Counted from the first letter of the stretch, positions 28,367 through 36,706 are shown. The stretch: DNA of 54,781 nucleotides from Pseudooceanicola sp. HF7 (GCF_011806405.1 NZ_JAATOW010000027.1:1-54781), one strand, 5' to 3'. Notes: generated by a model not told the origin, from the letters alone. Numbers and translations are program-made.

Positions 28367-28419
28367 CGCGCCGTGGCTCCCTTGGTCATCATGTCATTGA
28401 AATGTTCTGCCGCGTTCAT
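28363..28419 (-). CDS. 18-residue micro-ORF bridging soxD and soxA
   Basis: Encodes MNAAEHFNDMMTKGATAR then TGA. Its ATG (28419-28417) overlaps the soxD stop as ATGA, and its own stop overlaps the soxA ATG as ATGA. It therefore exactly fills the space between soxD and soxA, and ribosomes could pass from soxD through it to soxA. The ribosome-binding sequence for soxA lies inside it. It may be a true small protein or only a coupling device; no homologue is known to me. Confidence 0.5.
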   Translation of the reverse strand: MNAAEHFNDMMTKGATAR

Positions 28420-28745
28420 GCGATATCCCGCCACTTGAAGCCCGGACGTTTCGCCCGAATGGTTTCCAGCAGGTCTTCGGGCGGCTCGACCGTCTGGGCC
28501 GAATAGGTGCCGAAGACCTCAAGCGTGACCGTGTCCCGCGCCGCGTGGAACCACTTGCCGCAGCCCGTGACGTGGCGCCAGCGTTCAAAGTGGACGCCGC
28601 GCGGATTTTCCCGCTGGAACAGGTAGCCTTCGAAATCCTGGTCCGAGGACCCGGGGCCGAAGCGCTTCAGATGCGCCTCTCCACCGCCATGGAACTCTGT
28701 CTCTTCGGCGATGACACCGCAATTGGGGCATTCAAGCAGCAGCAT
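28416..28745 (-). CDS. soxD: Sarcosine oxidase subunit delta
   Basis: The 109-residue zinc-binding subunit. It opens MLLLECPNCG (C6, C9), and a later GCGKWFHAARDT block supplies further zinc ligands; DQDFEGYLFQRENPRGVHFERWRH is the family core. The frame extends to 28808, but the ATG at 28745 has AGAGGAG seven bases upstream and gives the family start. A terminator-like hairpin lies only 42 nt upstream. Confidence 0.95.
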   Translation of the reverse strand: MLLLECPNCGVIAEETEFHGGGEAHLKRFGPGSSDQDFEGYLFQRENPRGVHFERWRHVTGCGKWFHAARDTVTLEVFGTYSAQTVEPPEDLLETIRAKRPGFKWRDIA

Positions 28746-28787
28746 GGGCGCGCTCCTCTGTGTGGATTTCGGGGGACGTTGGGCACG

Positions 28788-28820
28788 AAAAAAGGCCAGG
28801 CGCGCCAAGCGCCCGGCCTT
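28788..28820 (-). terminator. Terminator-like hairpin between the 55-residue gene and soxD
   Basis: On minus: AAGGCCGGGCGC, a short loop, GCGCCTGGCC, then six T (plus-strand A run 28788-28793). It ends 42 nt before the soxD start, so it either ends transcription of the 55-residue gene or acts as an attenuator for soxDAG. Confidence 0.75.
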
Positions 28821-28849
28821 CCTTCGAATAGGGGACAGGTTGAAAACGC

Positions 28850-29017
28850 TCAGGAATCGCCCGGAAGGTCGATCTGGATTTCGGGTTCGGATTCGCCCGG
28901 CAGCTCACCACCCGAGTAGATGTACCAGACCAGCCCCGCGAGGATGACGACGACCGCGCCAAGTACGAAGGCAATCCCGGTGACACCGGAGCGCGAGTTT
29001 CCTGATTGATCGGCCAT
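28850..29017 (-). CDS. Small single-helix membrane protein, 55 residues
   Basis: A short gene starting MADQSGNSRSGVTGIAFVLG. It has a polar N terminus, one transmembrane helix (about 13-34, GIAFVLGAVVVILAGLVWYIY), and an acidic tail ending EIQIDLPGDS. AGAGGA lies six bases before the ATG at 29017. It is followed by a terminator, so it is probably its own transcript. A palindrome sits directly upstream of the ribosome-binding site. Function unknown; the acidic tail probably faces the periplasm, but topology is not certain. Confidence 0.75.
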   Translation of the reverse strand: MADQSGNSRSGVTGIAFVLGAVVVILAGLVWYIYSGGELPGESEPEIQIDLPGDS

Positions 29018-29376
29018 TGCGGTTCCTCTTCACTAAAATCAAGTGAAGGAAAAACGCTTGTCGACTGCGGATTGTTCCCGGGTTCGCGCAGACCTGCGCG
29101 ACAGCAAGCGGTCAGGCGCTGCGATTCGGTTCTTGTATATTCAATAAAGCGCATTTTCGCGCCGTTCAGCCCGGCAGCATCAGCGCCTGCCCTGCCCAGC
29201 GTTTCAGCAAAAACAGGCGCTTGGCATCGGCGATTTTTGCCAAGCGGCGCGCAAACGGGCACATCAGCACTCAGGTACCCTCTGTTGAGGGGGGACGTTA
29301 TCGCCTCCACAACATTCTGGGCTATCATTGTCTTTACAGGCACGCACCTGGGATAACGCGCAGAAAGGTGAGCATC
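29018..29376. other. Divergent intergenic region with hairpins
   Basis: A 359-nt gap between the 55-residue gene (minus) and the 135-residue gene (plus). It contains the palindrome at 29028-29048, an 8-bp inverted repeat CGCTTGGC/GCCAAGCG (29218-29225 and 29239-29246) with a 13-nt loop, and an AT-richer patch near 29140-29155. No RNA gene is recognised. Confidence 0.5.
29028..29048. promoter_or_regulatory. 7-bp palindrome upstream of the 55-residue gene
   Basis: CTTCACT and AGTGAAG are perfect arms around AAAATCA. On the minus-strand transcript the hairpin would end directly before the AGAGGA ribosome-binding site. It could be a repressor site or an mRNA structure that affects initiation. 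Confidence 0.45.
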
Positions 29377-29784
29377 ATGACTCACACGATAGACTTCTCG
29401 CTCGACCTCAAGGGTTCGCGGATCAAATCCGTTCCATTCCGCACACTTGATACCTTGGAAGAGCTTCCCGAAGGACCGGGGCTCTATGTTCTCATGGGCA
29501 GCAAACCCGGAGAGCCCCCAAGACCACTGGCCTTTGGCTACCTGGCGACCAACCTGGCCAGGCACCTTGCGCACCAGCCGGAATTCGCGGCTGCGCTGCG
29601 TGAAGGCTTCGATTTCGCGGCCATCGCAGATCCCCTGCCCGGAAGCGACCCGGCGCATCTGGCCGATCGGCTGGGCCGGATCCACAAGGCCCCGATCAAC
29701 GCGTTGCGCAGCGCGTTGCGCGACATCGACTCGGCCAAGCTGACGCAGGACAGCGCGCCGATCAGCCATCTTCCCGCCGAATAG
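29377..29784 (+). CDS. Hypothetical protein, 135 residues
   Basis: A soluble protein starting MTHTIDFSLDLKGSRIKS. I do not recognise the family. The segment GPGLYVLMGSK..PLAFGYLATNLARHLAHQPEF faintly resembles the GIY-YIG fold (an LYxL strand, then a Gly-Tyr and Asn-Leu pattern), but catalytic residues are not clear, so this is weak. The ATG at 29377 has AAAGGTGAG upstream. It lies on the opposite strand between soxB and soxD, splitting the sarcosine oxidase genes, and appears to be transcribed alone. Confidence 0.65.
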   Translation: MTHTIDFSLDLKGSRIKSVPFRTLDTLEELPEGPGLYVLMGSKPGEPPRPLAFGYLATNLARHLAHQPEFAAALREGFDFAAIADPLPGSDPAHLADRLGRIHKAPINALRSALRDIDSAKLTQDSAPISHLPAE

Positions 29785-29948
29785 GCGGGAAGACCCGACA
29801 AGCGGCATCGGGGCGGCACAAGCCGCGAAAGACGGGCCGGCATGGCCGGGGCCAGCGGGGCATCGCCCGGCCTCCCCGCGCCAAACCCCCGAATTTTCCG
29901 ACACGCGCATCATCATCCTGATCCTGCTTTGCAACCCGGCCGAGCGCT

Positions 29949-31199
29949 TTAGTGCGCCACGCCTGCGGCAACGCTTTCGTCCACGAAACGCCCCTCGCGG
30001 AAACGCTCCAGTCCAAAGCCCTTGGCCAGCGGTCCCGGCGTGCCCTTGGCCATCATGTCGGCCATGGCCCAGCCAGATCCCGGAATGGCCTTGAAGCCGC
30101 CGGTGCCCCAGCCACAATTGATGTAGCAATTGCCAAGCGGCGTGGCCGAGATGATCGGAGACCGGTCGCCGGTCATGTCTACGATCCCGCCCCATTGCCG
30201 CAGCATCTTCAGGCGCGAGATCATCGGGAAGGTCTCGATCAGGGCGCGCACGGTTTCCTCGATATGCTGGAAGGAACCGCGCTGCGTGTAGTTGTTGTAG
30301 CCGTCCGCGCCGCCGCCGATGACCATCTCGCCCTTGTCGGATTGCGACATGTAGCCATGCACCGTGTTAGCCATGACTACCACGTCCATGCAGGGTTTGA
30401 TCGGCTCCGACACAAGCGCCTGAAGCGCGACGGATTCGATGGGAAGGCGGAAACCAGCCATCTCTGCCAGCACACCGGAATGCCCGGCCACGACGATGCC
30501 CAGCTTGCCGCACCCGATGCGACCCTTGCTGATCTGCACGCCAGAGACATTGCCGCCGCTGTCGCGTTCGATGCCGGTCACTTCACATTTCTGCAGGATA
30601 TCCATGCCCATGTCCGAGCAGGCCCGCGCATATCCCCAGGCCACGGCATCGTGCCGGGCAGAACCGCCGCGCGCCTGCCAGAGCGCGCCCAGCACCGGGT
30701 AGCGCGGCCCGTCCAGGTTGATGATCGGCAGGATTTCCTTGACCCGCTCGCGCCCGATGAACTCAGTCGTGACGCCCTGGTGGGCGTTGGCATGGGCGGT
30801 GCGCAGCCAGCCGCGCTTTTCATGTTCGGTCTGGGCCAGCATCAGCACGCCGCGGGGACTGAACATGACGTTGTAGTTCAGGTCCTGGCTGAGGGTCTCG
30901 TAAAGCGAACGGGACTTCTCGAAGATCGCGGCGGAATCGTCCTGCAGGTAGTTCGACCGTATGATCGTGGTGTTGCGCCCGGTGTTGCCACCGCCCAGCC
31001 AACCCTTTTCGATCACGGCCACATTGGTGATGCCGTGATTTTTTCCAAGGTAATAGGCGGTCGCAAGGCCATGGCCGCCCGCCCCGACGATCACCACGTC
31101 GTAGTGATCCTTGGGCTGGGGGGAACGCCAGGCGCGCTCCCAACCGCTGTGGTAACGGGCGGCTTCGCGGGCAATGGCAAAGGCGGAATAGCGTTTCAT
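29949..31199 (-). CDS. soxB: Sarcosine oxidase subunit beta
   Basis: The 416-residue flavin subunit that oxidises sarcosine. The FAD-binding motif VVIVGAGGHGLATAYYLG lies near residue 32. The His in GGSARHDAVAWGYARA matches the site where FMN is covalently attached in characterised SoxB proteins. The C terminus NCGWGTGGFKAIPGSGWAMADM is typical. The start at ATG 31199 (MKRYSAFAIAREA) has GAGG five bases upstream; the longer frame to 31250 lacks family similarity. Unlike the usual contiguous soxBDAG order, soxD starts about 1.2 kb further downstream. Confidence 0.95.
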   Translation of the reverse strand: MKRYSAFAIAREAARYHSGWERAWRSPQPKDHYDVVIVGAGGHGLATAYYLGKNHGITNVAVIEKGWLGGGNTGRNTTIIRSNYLQDDSAAIFEKSRSLYETLSQDLNYNVMFSPRGVLMLAQTEHEKRGWLRTAHANAHQGVTTEFIGRERVKEILPIINLDGPRYPVLGALWQARGGSARHDAVAWGYARACSDMGMDILQKCEVTGIERDSGGNVSGVQISKGRIGCGKLGIVVAGHSGVLAEMAGFRLPIESVALQALVSEPIKPCMDVVVMANTVHGYMSQSDKGEMVIGGGADGYNNYTQRGSFQHIEETVRALIETFPMISRLKMLRQWGGIVDMTGDRSPIISATPLGNCYINCGWGTGGFKAIPGSGWAMADMMAKGTPGPLAKGFGLERFREGRFVDESVAAGVAH

Positions 31200-31477
31200 C
31201 GACACCTCGCATGGGCATGGGGGTAAGGGGCGCGAGTCCCGCCGCGCCATTGCGGCGAACCTAGACTTTTGCCCATCTTAGCCGCGCCGCAAACCGTCAC
31301 AATATCGAGCGCTTGCGACATGGCCGCGCGACGGCGCTGATGCGCCCCCGAAATACGGACTCTCATGTGCCAGTATGCCCCGGCAGCGCACAAAAATCGC
31401 CCCTTTTTCCGAACCCTCTCAGGGTTTAAGTCAGGGGAAGCCTTCGCCACCTGCCCTTTCTCTGATCGAGGTCCGTC

Positions 31478-32725
31478 ATGCTCTTCTGGATTGTCAGCAT
31501 CGCCCTGGCACTTATGGTCACGGCCTTCCTGGCGCAGGCCCTGATCGGCCGGGCCCCGGTGGCCGAAACCCCTGCGGCTGCCTTCGACATGAAGATCTAC
31601 CGCGACCAACTGGCAGAGGTGGACCGCGACCTGGCCCGCGGCACGCTGGCTGAAAGCGAGGCCGCGCGCCTGCGCACGGAGATCTCGCGCCGCCTGCTGG
31701 CCGCCGATACAGAGGCACGCAGCGAACCCGAAAGCACCGGCAAGGGCCCTGCCCGCGCGCTCGGCCTGCTGGGTGCCGCGCTGGTGCTGGTTCTGGGCGT
31801 GGCCACCTATGTCTGGCTGGGCCAGCCCGGTGCTGCCGACCTGCCGCGCGCCGATCGCATTGCCTCTGCCCGGTCGCTGCTAGACAATCGCCCCGACCAA
31901 GAGGCCGCAGAGGCCCAGGTTGGCGGCCCGATCAGCTACCCCCCGGATCAACCCGTTTCGGAAGATTTCCAGACGCTCATGACCCAGCTGCGCAGCGCCG
32001 TCGAGAAACGCAGCGAGGATGAACAGGGCTTCCGCCTGCTGGCCCGCAACGAGGCCGCGCTTGGCAATTTCAAGGACGCCTATACCGCCCAGGCCCGCGT
32101 GCTTGAGATCGCCGGCACCCGCGCCACCGCTCAGGACTTTGCCGATTACGCGGATATGATGATACTCTCAGCCGGGGGACTTGTCTCTGCTGAGGCGGCG
32201 GATGCGCTGCAGACGGCCCTGCACGCTGACCCCACCAACGGGACAGCCACCTATTATTCCGGCCTGCTGATGGCCCAGACCGGACGGCACGACATTGCCT
32301 TCCGGCTTTGGAACAACCTGCTGCACAGCAGCCCCGACACCGCCCCCTGGGTCGCGCCGATCCGGGCCCAGCTGCCCCAGGTCGCCATGCTGGCCGGGGA
32401 ATCCCGCTTCGAACTGCCCCCCGCCGCCGGCATGACGGCCCCCATGCCCGGCCCCTCTGCCGAAGACATGGACGCCGCGGGCGAGATGACCGCGCAAGAG
32501 CGCCAGGACATGGTCCGCGGCATGGTGGACGGCCTGGCCGCGCGCCTGGCCAGCGATGGTGGCGACGCCCGGGAATGGGCCCGCCTGATCTCTGCCCTGG
32601 GCGTGCTTGGCGAAACCGACCGTGCGCGCGCGATATACCAGGAAGCCCTGACCACCTTCGAAGGAAAGGGCGATGACCTGGCAATGATCCAGCGCGCCGC
32701 CGAAAGCGCAGGAGTAGACGGATGA
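31478..32725 (+). CDS. ccmI: c-type cytochrome biogenesis protein CcmI
   Basis: A 415-residue membrane protein with two N-terminal helices (about 2-22 and 90-107) separated by the conserved cytoplasmic segment DMKIYRDQLAEVDRDLARGTLAESEAARLRTEISRRLL, then a periplasmic TPR-like domain. It chaperones apocytochrome c and presents it to the heme ligation complex CcmF/H. Start ATG at 31478. The last four bases overlap the ruvX start (ATGA). It is unlinked here from ccmA at the left end of the window. Confidence 0.94.
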   Translation: MLFWIVSIALALMVTAFLAQALIGRAPVAETPAAAFDMKIYRDQLAEVDRDLARGTLAESEAARLRTEISRRLLAADTEARSEPESTGKGPARALGLLGAALVLVLGVATYVWLGQPGAADLPRADRIASARSLLDNRPDQEAAEAQVGGPISYPPDQPVSEDFQTLMTQLRSAVEKRSEDEQGFRLLARNEAALGNFKDAYTAQARVLEIAGTRATAQDFADYADMMILSAGGLVSAEAADALQTALHADPTNGTATYYSGLLMAQTGRHDIAFRLWNNLLHSSPDTAPWVAPIRAQLPQVAMLAGESRFELPPAAGMTAPMPGPSAEDMDAAGEMTAQERQDMVRGMVDGLAARLASDGGDAREWARLISALGVLGETDRARAIYQEALTTFEGKGDDLAMIQRAAESAGVDG

Positions 32726-33201
32726 TCCACGAAGACATGAGCGAATTCGCGGCGTCTGTCCCGCCCTTCCGCGCCATCGCCGGGCTGGACCTGGGCGACA
32801 AGACCATCGGCGTCGCCGTCTCTGATACCTTTCTTGGCGTCGCCACTCCGCTTGAGACCATCCGGCGCAAGAAATTCACGCTGGATGCCGAAGCGCTGCT
32901 GAAGATCCTGGCCGCGCGCAACATCGGCGGGATCATCCTTGGCCTGCCCCGCAACATGGACGGCACGGAGGGGGCACGCTGCCAGTCCACCCGCGCCTTC
33001 GCGCGCAACCTCATGCGGCTGACCGATCTGCCGATCAGCTTCTGGGATGAACGCCTTTCCACCGTTGCCGCCGAGCGCGCCCTGCTTGAGGCCGATACCT
33101 CGCGGCGCCGCCGGGCAGAGGTCATCGACCACGTCGCGGCCTCCTACATCCTGCAAGGCGCGCTTGACCGGCTGCGCTACCTCAAGGGCGGCACCACATG
33201 A
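32722..33201 (+). CDS. ruvX: Putative pre-16S rRNA nuclease / RuvX (YqgF)
   Basis: A 159-residue RNase H-fold protein of the YqgF family, involved in 16S rRNA 5'-end processing and possibly Holliday junction resolution. Motifs: GLDLGDKTIGVAVSD with the first catalytic Asp, GLPRNMDGTEG, the conserved WDERLST with Glu, and D in EVIDHVAASYILQ. Coupled by ATGA overlaps to ccmI upstream and the DUF1289 gene downstream. Confidence 0.94.
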   Translation: MIHEDMSEFAASVPPFRAIAGLDLGDKTIGVAVSDTFLGVATPLETIRRKKFTLDAEALLKILAARNIGGIILGLPRNMDGTEGARCQSTRAFARNLMRLTDLPISFWDERLSTVAAERALLEADTSRRRRAEVIDHVAASYILQGALDRLRYLKGGTT

Positions 33202-33437
33202 GCGGTCGCGATGTCTGGAAAAGAGAGGCCGTCTCTTCCCCCTGCGTGAACATCTGCGTGATGCATCCGCAAGAGGGGCTGTGTACGGGCTGCCTGCGCA
33301 CAAGGGATGAGATCGCCCTTTGGGGCAGCCTGTCGGAAGAGGAACGCCGCGCGATCATGGCGCAGCTACCATCGCGCGGGCCGCTCAAGGCAACCCGCCG
33401 GGGGGGCCGCGCCGGACGTCTCCGGCGCGCGGAATAG
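33198..33437 (+). CDS. DUF1289 domain protein
   Basis: A 79-residue protein with the DUF1289 cysteine pattern SPCVNICVMHPQEGLCTGCLRTRDEI, probably a metal-binding knuckle with four Cys, followed by a Trp-rich helix (LWGSLSEEERRAIMAQL) and a basic tail. Function unknown. The start overlaps the ruvX stop (ATGA). Its stop codon is separated by a single base from the end of the convergent permease gene, leaving no room for a terminator. Confidence 0.9.
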   Translation: MSGRDVWKREAVSSPCVNICVMHPQEGLCTGCLRTRDEIALWGSLSEEERRAIMAQLPSRGPLKATRRGGRAGRLRRAE

Positions 33438-33438
33438 C

Positions 33439-34263
33439 TCAGCCGAACCAGGCCTTGCGCAGCATGTTGAGCGCGACAAGGAACAGGAAACCCGCGAAGA
33501 TCCGTTTCAGGGGCTTGGGATCCGTCGCATGGGCCAGCCGGGCGCCAAGCGGCGCGGTCAGGGTCGTCATGCAGATCACGATCAGAAAGGCCGGCAGGTT
33601 CACCGCGCCCACGGAGAAGGGCGGAAAGGCCCCCTCGGGCGCACGCACGAACAGGAAGCCGATGGCAGAGGGCAGCGCGATGGTCAGCCCGAAGCCCGCC
33701 GCCGTGGCAACCGCCCGGTGGATGGGCCGGCCGTAAAGCGTCATGATCGGCACCCCGAAAGAGCCCCCGCCAATCCCCATGAGCGCGGACAGGAAGCCGA
33801 CGATCGGCGAAAGGATGGAGCGCGTCAGCAGGCCCGGCATCTCATCCGCGATCTGCCAGCTGGATTTGCCGAAGGCCATGTAAAGGCTGATGAACAGGCC
33901 GATGAACCCGAACAACGCCTGAAGCTCTCTTGAACGCAACTGGGAGGCCACGAGCACCCCGATCAACGCACCGATGGCGATGCCCGGCGCCCAGGTCTTC
34001 AGGATCGTCCAGTCCACGGCGCCCTTGCGATTATGGCTGGCCATGGACCGCATCGAGGTCACGATGATCGTTGCCAGCGAGGTGCCAAGGCACATCTGCA
34101 TCAGTTGCGGGCTGTCATAGCCCAGGCTCTGGAACGTGTAGAAGAAGGCCGGCACAAGGACGATCCCGCCGCCCACGCCCAGTAGCCCCGCCAGCACGCC
34201 CGCGAAAGCGCCGATCACGATCAGCACGCCCAGCATGGACATCAACAGCCCGATATTTTCCAT
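33439..34263 (-). CDS. TauE/SafE-family sulfite/anion permease
   Basis: A 274-residue membrane protein with about eight helices and the duplicated TauE/SafE pattern: GVGGGIVLVPAFF in the first half and GIGGGSFGVPIMTLYG in the second. Members export sulfite, sulfoacetate or other organosulfur anions; substrate is not deducible. Two Met codons (34269, 34263) are possible; the second has AGGG six bases upstream. In this window it might export sulfite released from sulfonates, but it is 6 kb from the sulfonate-type cluster and not in that operon. Confidence 0.9.
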   Translation of the reverse strand: MENIGLLMSMLGVLIVIGAFAGVLAGLLGVGGGIVLVPAFFYTFQSLGYDSPQLMQMCLGTSLATIIVTSMRSMASHNRKGAVDWTILKTWAPGIAIGALIGVLVASQLRSRELQALFGFIGLFISLYMAFGKSSWQIADEMPGLLTRSILSPIVGFLSALMGIGGGSFGVPIMTLYGRPIHRAVATAAGFGLTIALPSAIGFLFVRAPEGAFPPFSVGAVNLPAFLIVICMTTLTAPLGARLAHATDPKPLKRIFAGFLFLVALNMLRKAWFG

Positions 34264-34467
34264 GGTCATCCCTGTCTTCGTTGCGACCGGAGACAAATCA
34301 AGAAAACCGTGAATGCGCAAGCGCCTGCCCGGTCTTTCGGCACTGCAGCACAGGCACAAGGCCCAATGTGCGAAAACGAAGGCGCATTTGCCGGGCCTTG
34401 CCCTTGGCAACCATCCAGGCCTGCGGGTAGGGTCCGGAGCGTTAAAAAATCATTCCGGAAATTTCCA

Positions 34468-35646
34468 ATGTTGCGTTTTGCCCTGGTGCTGGGTGTGCTC
34501 GCGCTCACCAGCCCGCTTGCCATTGACATGTACCTGCCCGCCCTGCCCCAGCTTGCCTCCGACTTCGGCGCAACCGAGGCCGCCATCCAAGCCACGCTCA
34601 TCGGCTATTTCATTCCGTTCGGGCTGGCCCAGCTGTTCTACGGCCCGATGGCGGACGCCACCGGGCGCCGCCTGCCGCTGGTGATCGGGCTCTGCATCTT
34701 CCTGATCGGCTCCATCGGGGCCGCTTTCGCGCCAAGCTTGCCGGTACTGGTGGCCTGGCGTGCCCTTCAGGGGCTTGGCGGGGCCTGCTTGATGGTGATC
34801 CCGCGCGCCGTTATCCGGGATCGCTATACCGGGGCCGAGGCCACGCGGCTCATGGCGATGGTCATGCTGGTGATCTCCATCTCTCCGATGCTTGCGCCGC
34901 TTTTCGGCACCCTGGTGCTGACCTTCGGCAACTGGCGCGCGATCTTCGCCACGCTGGCCTTGCTCAGCCTCGTCGGCCTGTTGCTGACGATCTTCATGCT
35001 GCCGGAAACGCTTGAGCGCCCCGCCCGGCGCAAGGTCTCTGTCAGTGCAATGGCGCGGGGGGCGAAGGTGCTGTTCACCGATCCCGTCTTCATGGGTCTG
35101 ACGCTGGTGGGCGGTTTCGGCATGGCAAGTTTCTTCGTCTTCATTGCCTCGGCCTCTTTCGTCTACATGTCCAGCTTCGGCCTGTCAGAGGCGCAGTTCT
35201 CCATCGCTTTCGCCTGCAACGCCGTCGGCTTCTTCGCCGCCAGCCAGGTGGCCGCCGGCCTTGCCACTAGGATCGGCATGTCGCGGATGGTGCGCCTGGC
35301 CGTAACGGGCTTCTTCGCCTTCACGCTGCTGCTCTTCGTCATCGCCCTGGCTGGGATGGCCACGGTCTGGACCATGGGCGCCTGCCTTATCATCGCCAAC
35401 AGCTTCCTGGGGCTGGTGATCCCGACCACCATGGTGCTGGCCCTGGACGAACACGGGGATATCGCCGGCCTGGCCTCTTCCATTGGCGGCACGCTGCAGA
35501 TGGTCGCAGGCGGGCTGATGATCGCGCTGACCGGTCCGTTCTTCGACGGCACCGCCCTGCCGATGGCCGGCGCGATCGCTGTCTGCGGGTTGATTGCCTT
35601 CCTGCTGGCCACGCTTGTGCTGCGCCGCCGGGAAGCCATTGCCTGA
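34468..35646 (+). CDS. Bcr/CflA-type MFS multidrug transporter
   Basis: A 392-residue MFS permease with 12 predicted helices. The opening LTSPLAIDMYLPALPQLASDFG and GYFIPFGLAQLFYGPMADATGRR (motif A) and RALQGLGGACLMVIPRAVIRD (motif C region) are typical of the Bcr/CflA DHA1 subfamily, which exports drugs such as bicyclomycin or florfenicol, or amino-acid derivatives. The frame is open from 34309; the ATG at 34468 gives the family start. Divergent from the TauE-like permease. Confidence 0.92.
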   Translation: MLRFALVLGVLALTSPLAIDMYLPALPQLASDFGATEAAIQATLIGYFIPFGLAQLFYGPMADATGRRLPLVIGLCIFLIGSIGAAFAPSLPVLVAWRALQGLGGACLMVIPRAVIRDRYTGAEATRLMAMVMLVISISPMLAPLFGTLVLTFGNWRAIFATLALLSLVGLLLTIFMLPETLERPARRKVSVSAMARGAKVLFTDPVFMGLTLVGGFGMASFFVFIASASFVYMSSFGLSEAQFSIAFACNAVGFFAASQVAAGLATRIGMSRMVRLAVTGFFAFTLLLFVIALAGMATVWTMGACLIIANSFLGLVIPTTMVLALDEHGDIAGLASSIGGTLQMVAGGLMIALTGPFFDGTALPMAGAIAVCGLIAFLLATLVLRRREAIA

Positions 35647-35690
35647 GGGGCTTGCAAGCCCCCGATCTGCCGGAGCCTTCGGGCTCCGGC
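35647..35690. terminator. Double hairpin between the convergent MFS and dusA genes
   Basis: A palindrome GGGGCTTGCAAGCCCC (35647-35662) is followed by GCCGGAGCC-TTCG-GGCTCCGGC (35669-35690), a perfect 9-bp stem with a TTCG loop. There is no long T run, but the position between convergent genes favours a two-way terminator. Confidence 0.7.
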
Positions 35691-35698
35691 AACTTCTG

Positions 35699-36706
35699 TC
35701 AGGCTACGCCACGCGCCGCGCCGGTGACGGCGTCCAGCGCCTCTTCCACCAACGCGGTTCCGGCACCCTTGCGATGCGCGCCCTCTGACAGGATACGCCG
35801 CCAGGCCCGGGCCCCAGGCCGCCCCTGAAAGAGCCCCAGCATGTGCCGCGTAACCTGCGCCAGCTTGCCGCCCTCTGCCACATGGGACTCGATATAGGGG
35901 TACATCGCGCGCACGGCCTCTTCCGGACCCAGGCTGCCGGTCTCCTCGCCATAGATCCGCCGATCCGCATCGCAGAGGATCGCCGAGGGGTCGTGATAGG
36001 CCGTCCGCCCGATCATCACCCCGTCCAGACCGGCACTGAGGAAGCCCTCTGCCTGGTCAAGCGAAGAGATCCCGCCATTGACCGACAGGTGAAGATCCGG
36101 GAACTGCTCCCGCATCCGCAGGACCAGGTCATAATCAAGCGGCGGGATATCCCTGTTTTCCTTTGGGCTCAGCCCCTGCAGCCAAGCCTTGCGCGCATGG
36201 ATGGAGAACCGCTCACAGCCCGCAGCGGCCACTTTCTGGATGAAATCCGGCAGGACCTGTTCCGGATCCTGCTCATCCACGCCGATCCGGCACTTCACCG
36301 TGACCTCGACATCGACGGCGTCGCGCATGGCCGCCACGCAGCGCGCGACAAGGTCGGGGTCCTTCATCAGCACCGCGCCAAAGGTGCCCGATTGCACCCG
36401 ATCGGAGGGACAGCCGCAGTTCAGGTTGATCTCATCATATCCGGCCTTTTGCCCAAGACGCGCCGCCTCGGCCAGCTCGACCGGATCGGAGCCGCCCAGC
36501 TGAAGCGCAACCGGATGCTCCTGAGGGTTGAACCCCAGCAGGTGCAGAGCCCCGCCCCGGACGAGCGCCGGAGAGGTCACCATCTCTGTATAGAGCAACG
36601 TGTTCCGGCTGAGCAGACGGTGCAGGTAGCGGCAATGGCGGTCCGTCCAGTCCATCATCGGCGCGACGGAGAGCCTTGCGTTCCGATCCAGCGGTTTATC
36701 GGTCAT
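35699..36706 (-). CDS. dusA: tRNA-dihydrouridine synthase DusA
   Basis: FMN enzyme reducing uridines in the D-loop of tRNA (U20/U20a). The 335 residues show SVAPMMDWTDRHCRYLHRL at the start, LNCGCPSDRVQSGTFGAVLM with the catalytic Cys, KCRIGVDE, HARKAWLQGLSPKENRDIPPLDY (DusA-specific), NGGI and DGVMIGRTAY. The frame opens at 36895, but the ATG at 36706 matches the family. A TTGACA element further upstream may be its promoter. Confidence 0.94.
   Translation of the reverse strand: MTDKPLDRNARLSVAPMMDWTDRHCRYLHRLLSRNTLLYTEMVTSPALVRGGALHLLGFNPQEHPVALQLGGSDPVELAEAARLGQKAGYDEINLNCGCPSDRVQSGTFGAVLMKDPDLVARCVAAMRDAVDVEVTVKCRIGVDEQDPEQVLPDFIQKVAAAGCERFSIHARKAWLQGLSPKENRDIPPLDYDLVLRMREQFPDLHLSVNGGISSLDQAEGFLSAGLDGVMIGRTAYHDPSAILCDADRRIYGEETGSLGPEEAVRAMYPYIESHVAEGGKLAQVTRHMLGLFQGRPGARAWRRILSEGAHRKGAGTALVEEALDAVTGAARGVA

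Noticed and set aside
28732-30195. Long minus-strand open frame across the soxB-soxD gap
   Set aside because: It overlaps the 3' end of soxB, the 55-residue gene and a terminator, runs antisense to the 135-residue gene, and has no protein-like character.
31200-31477. Glycine riboswitch or other RNA leader for sarcosine oxidase
   Set aside because: I see no recognisable aptamer core or tandem structure in this gap.
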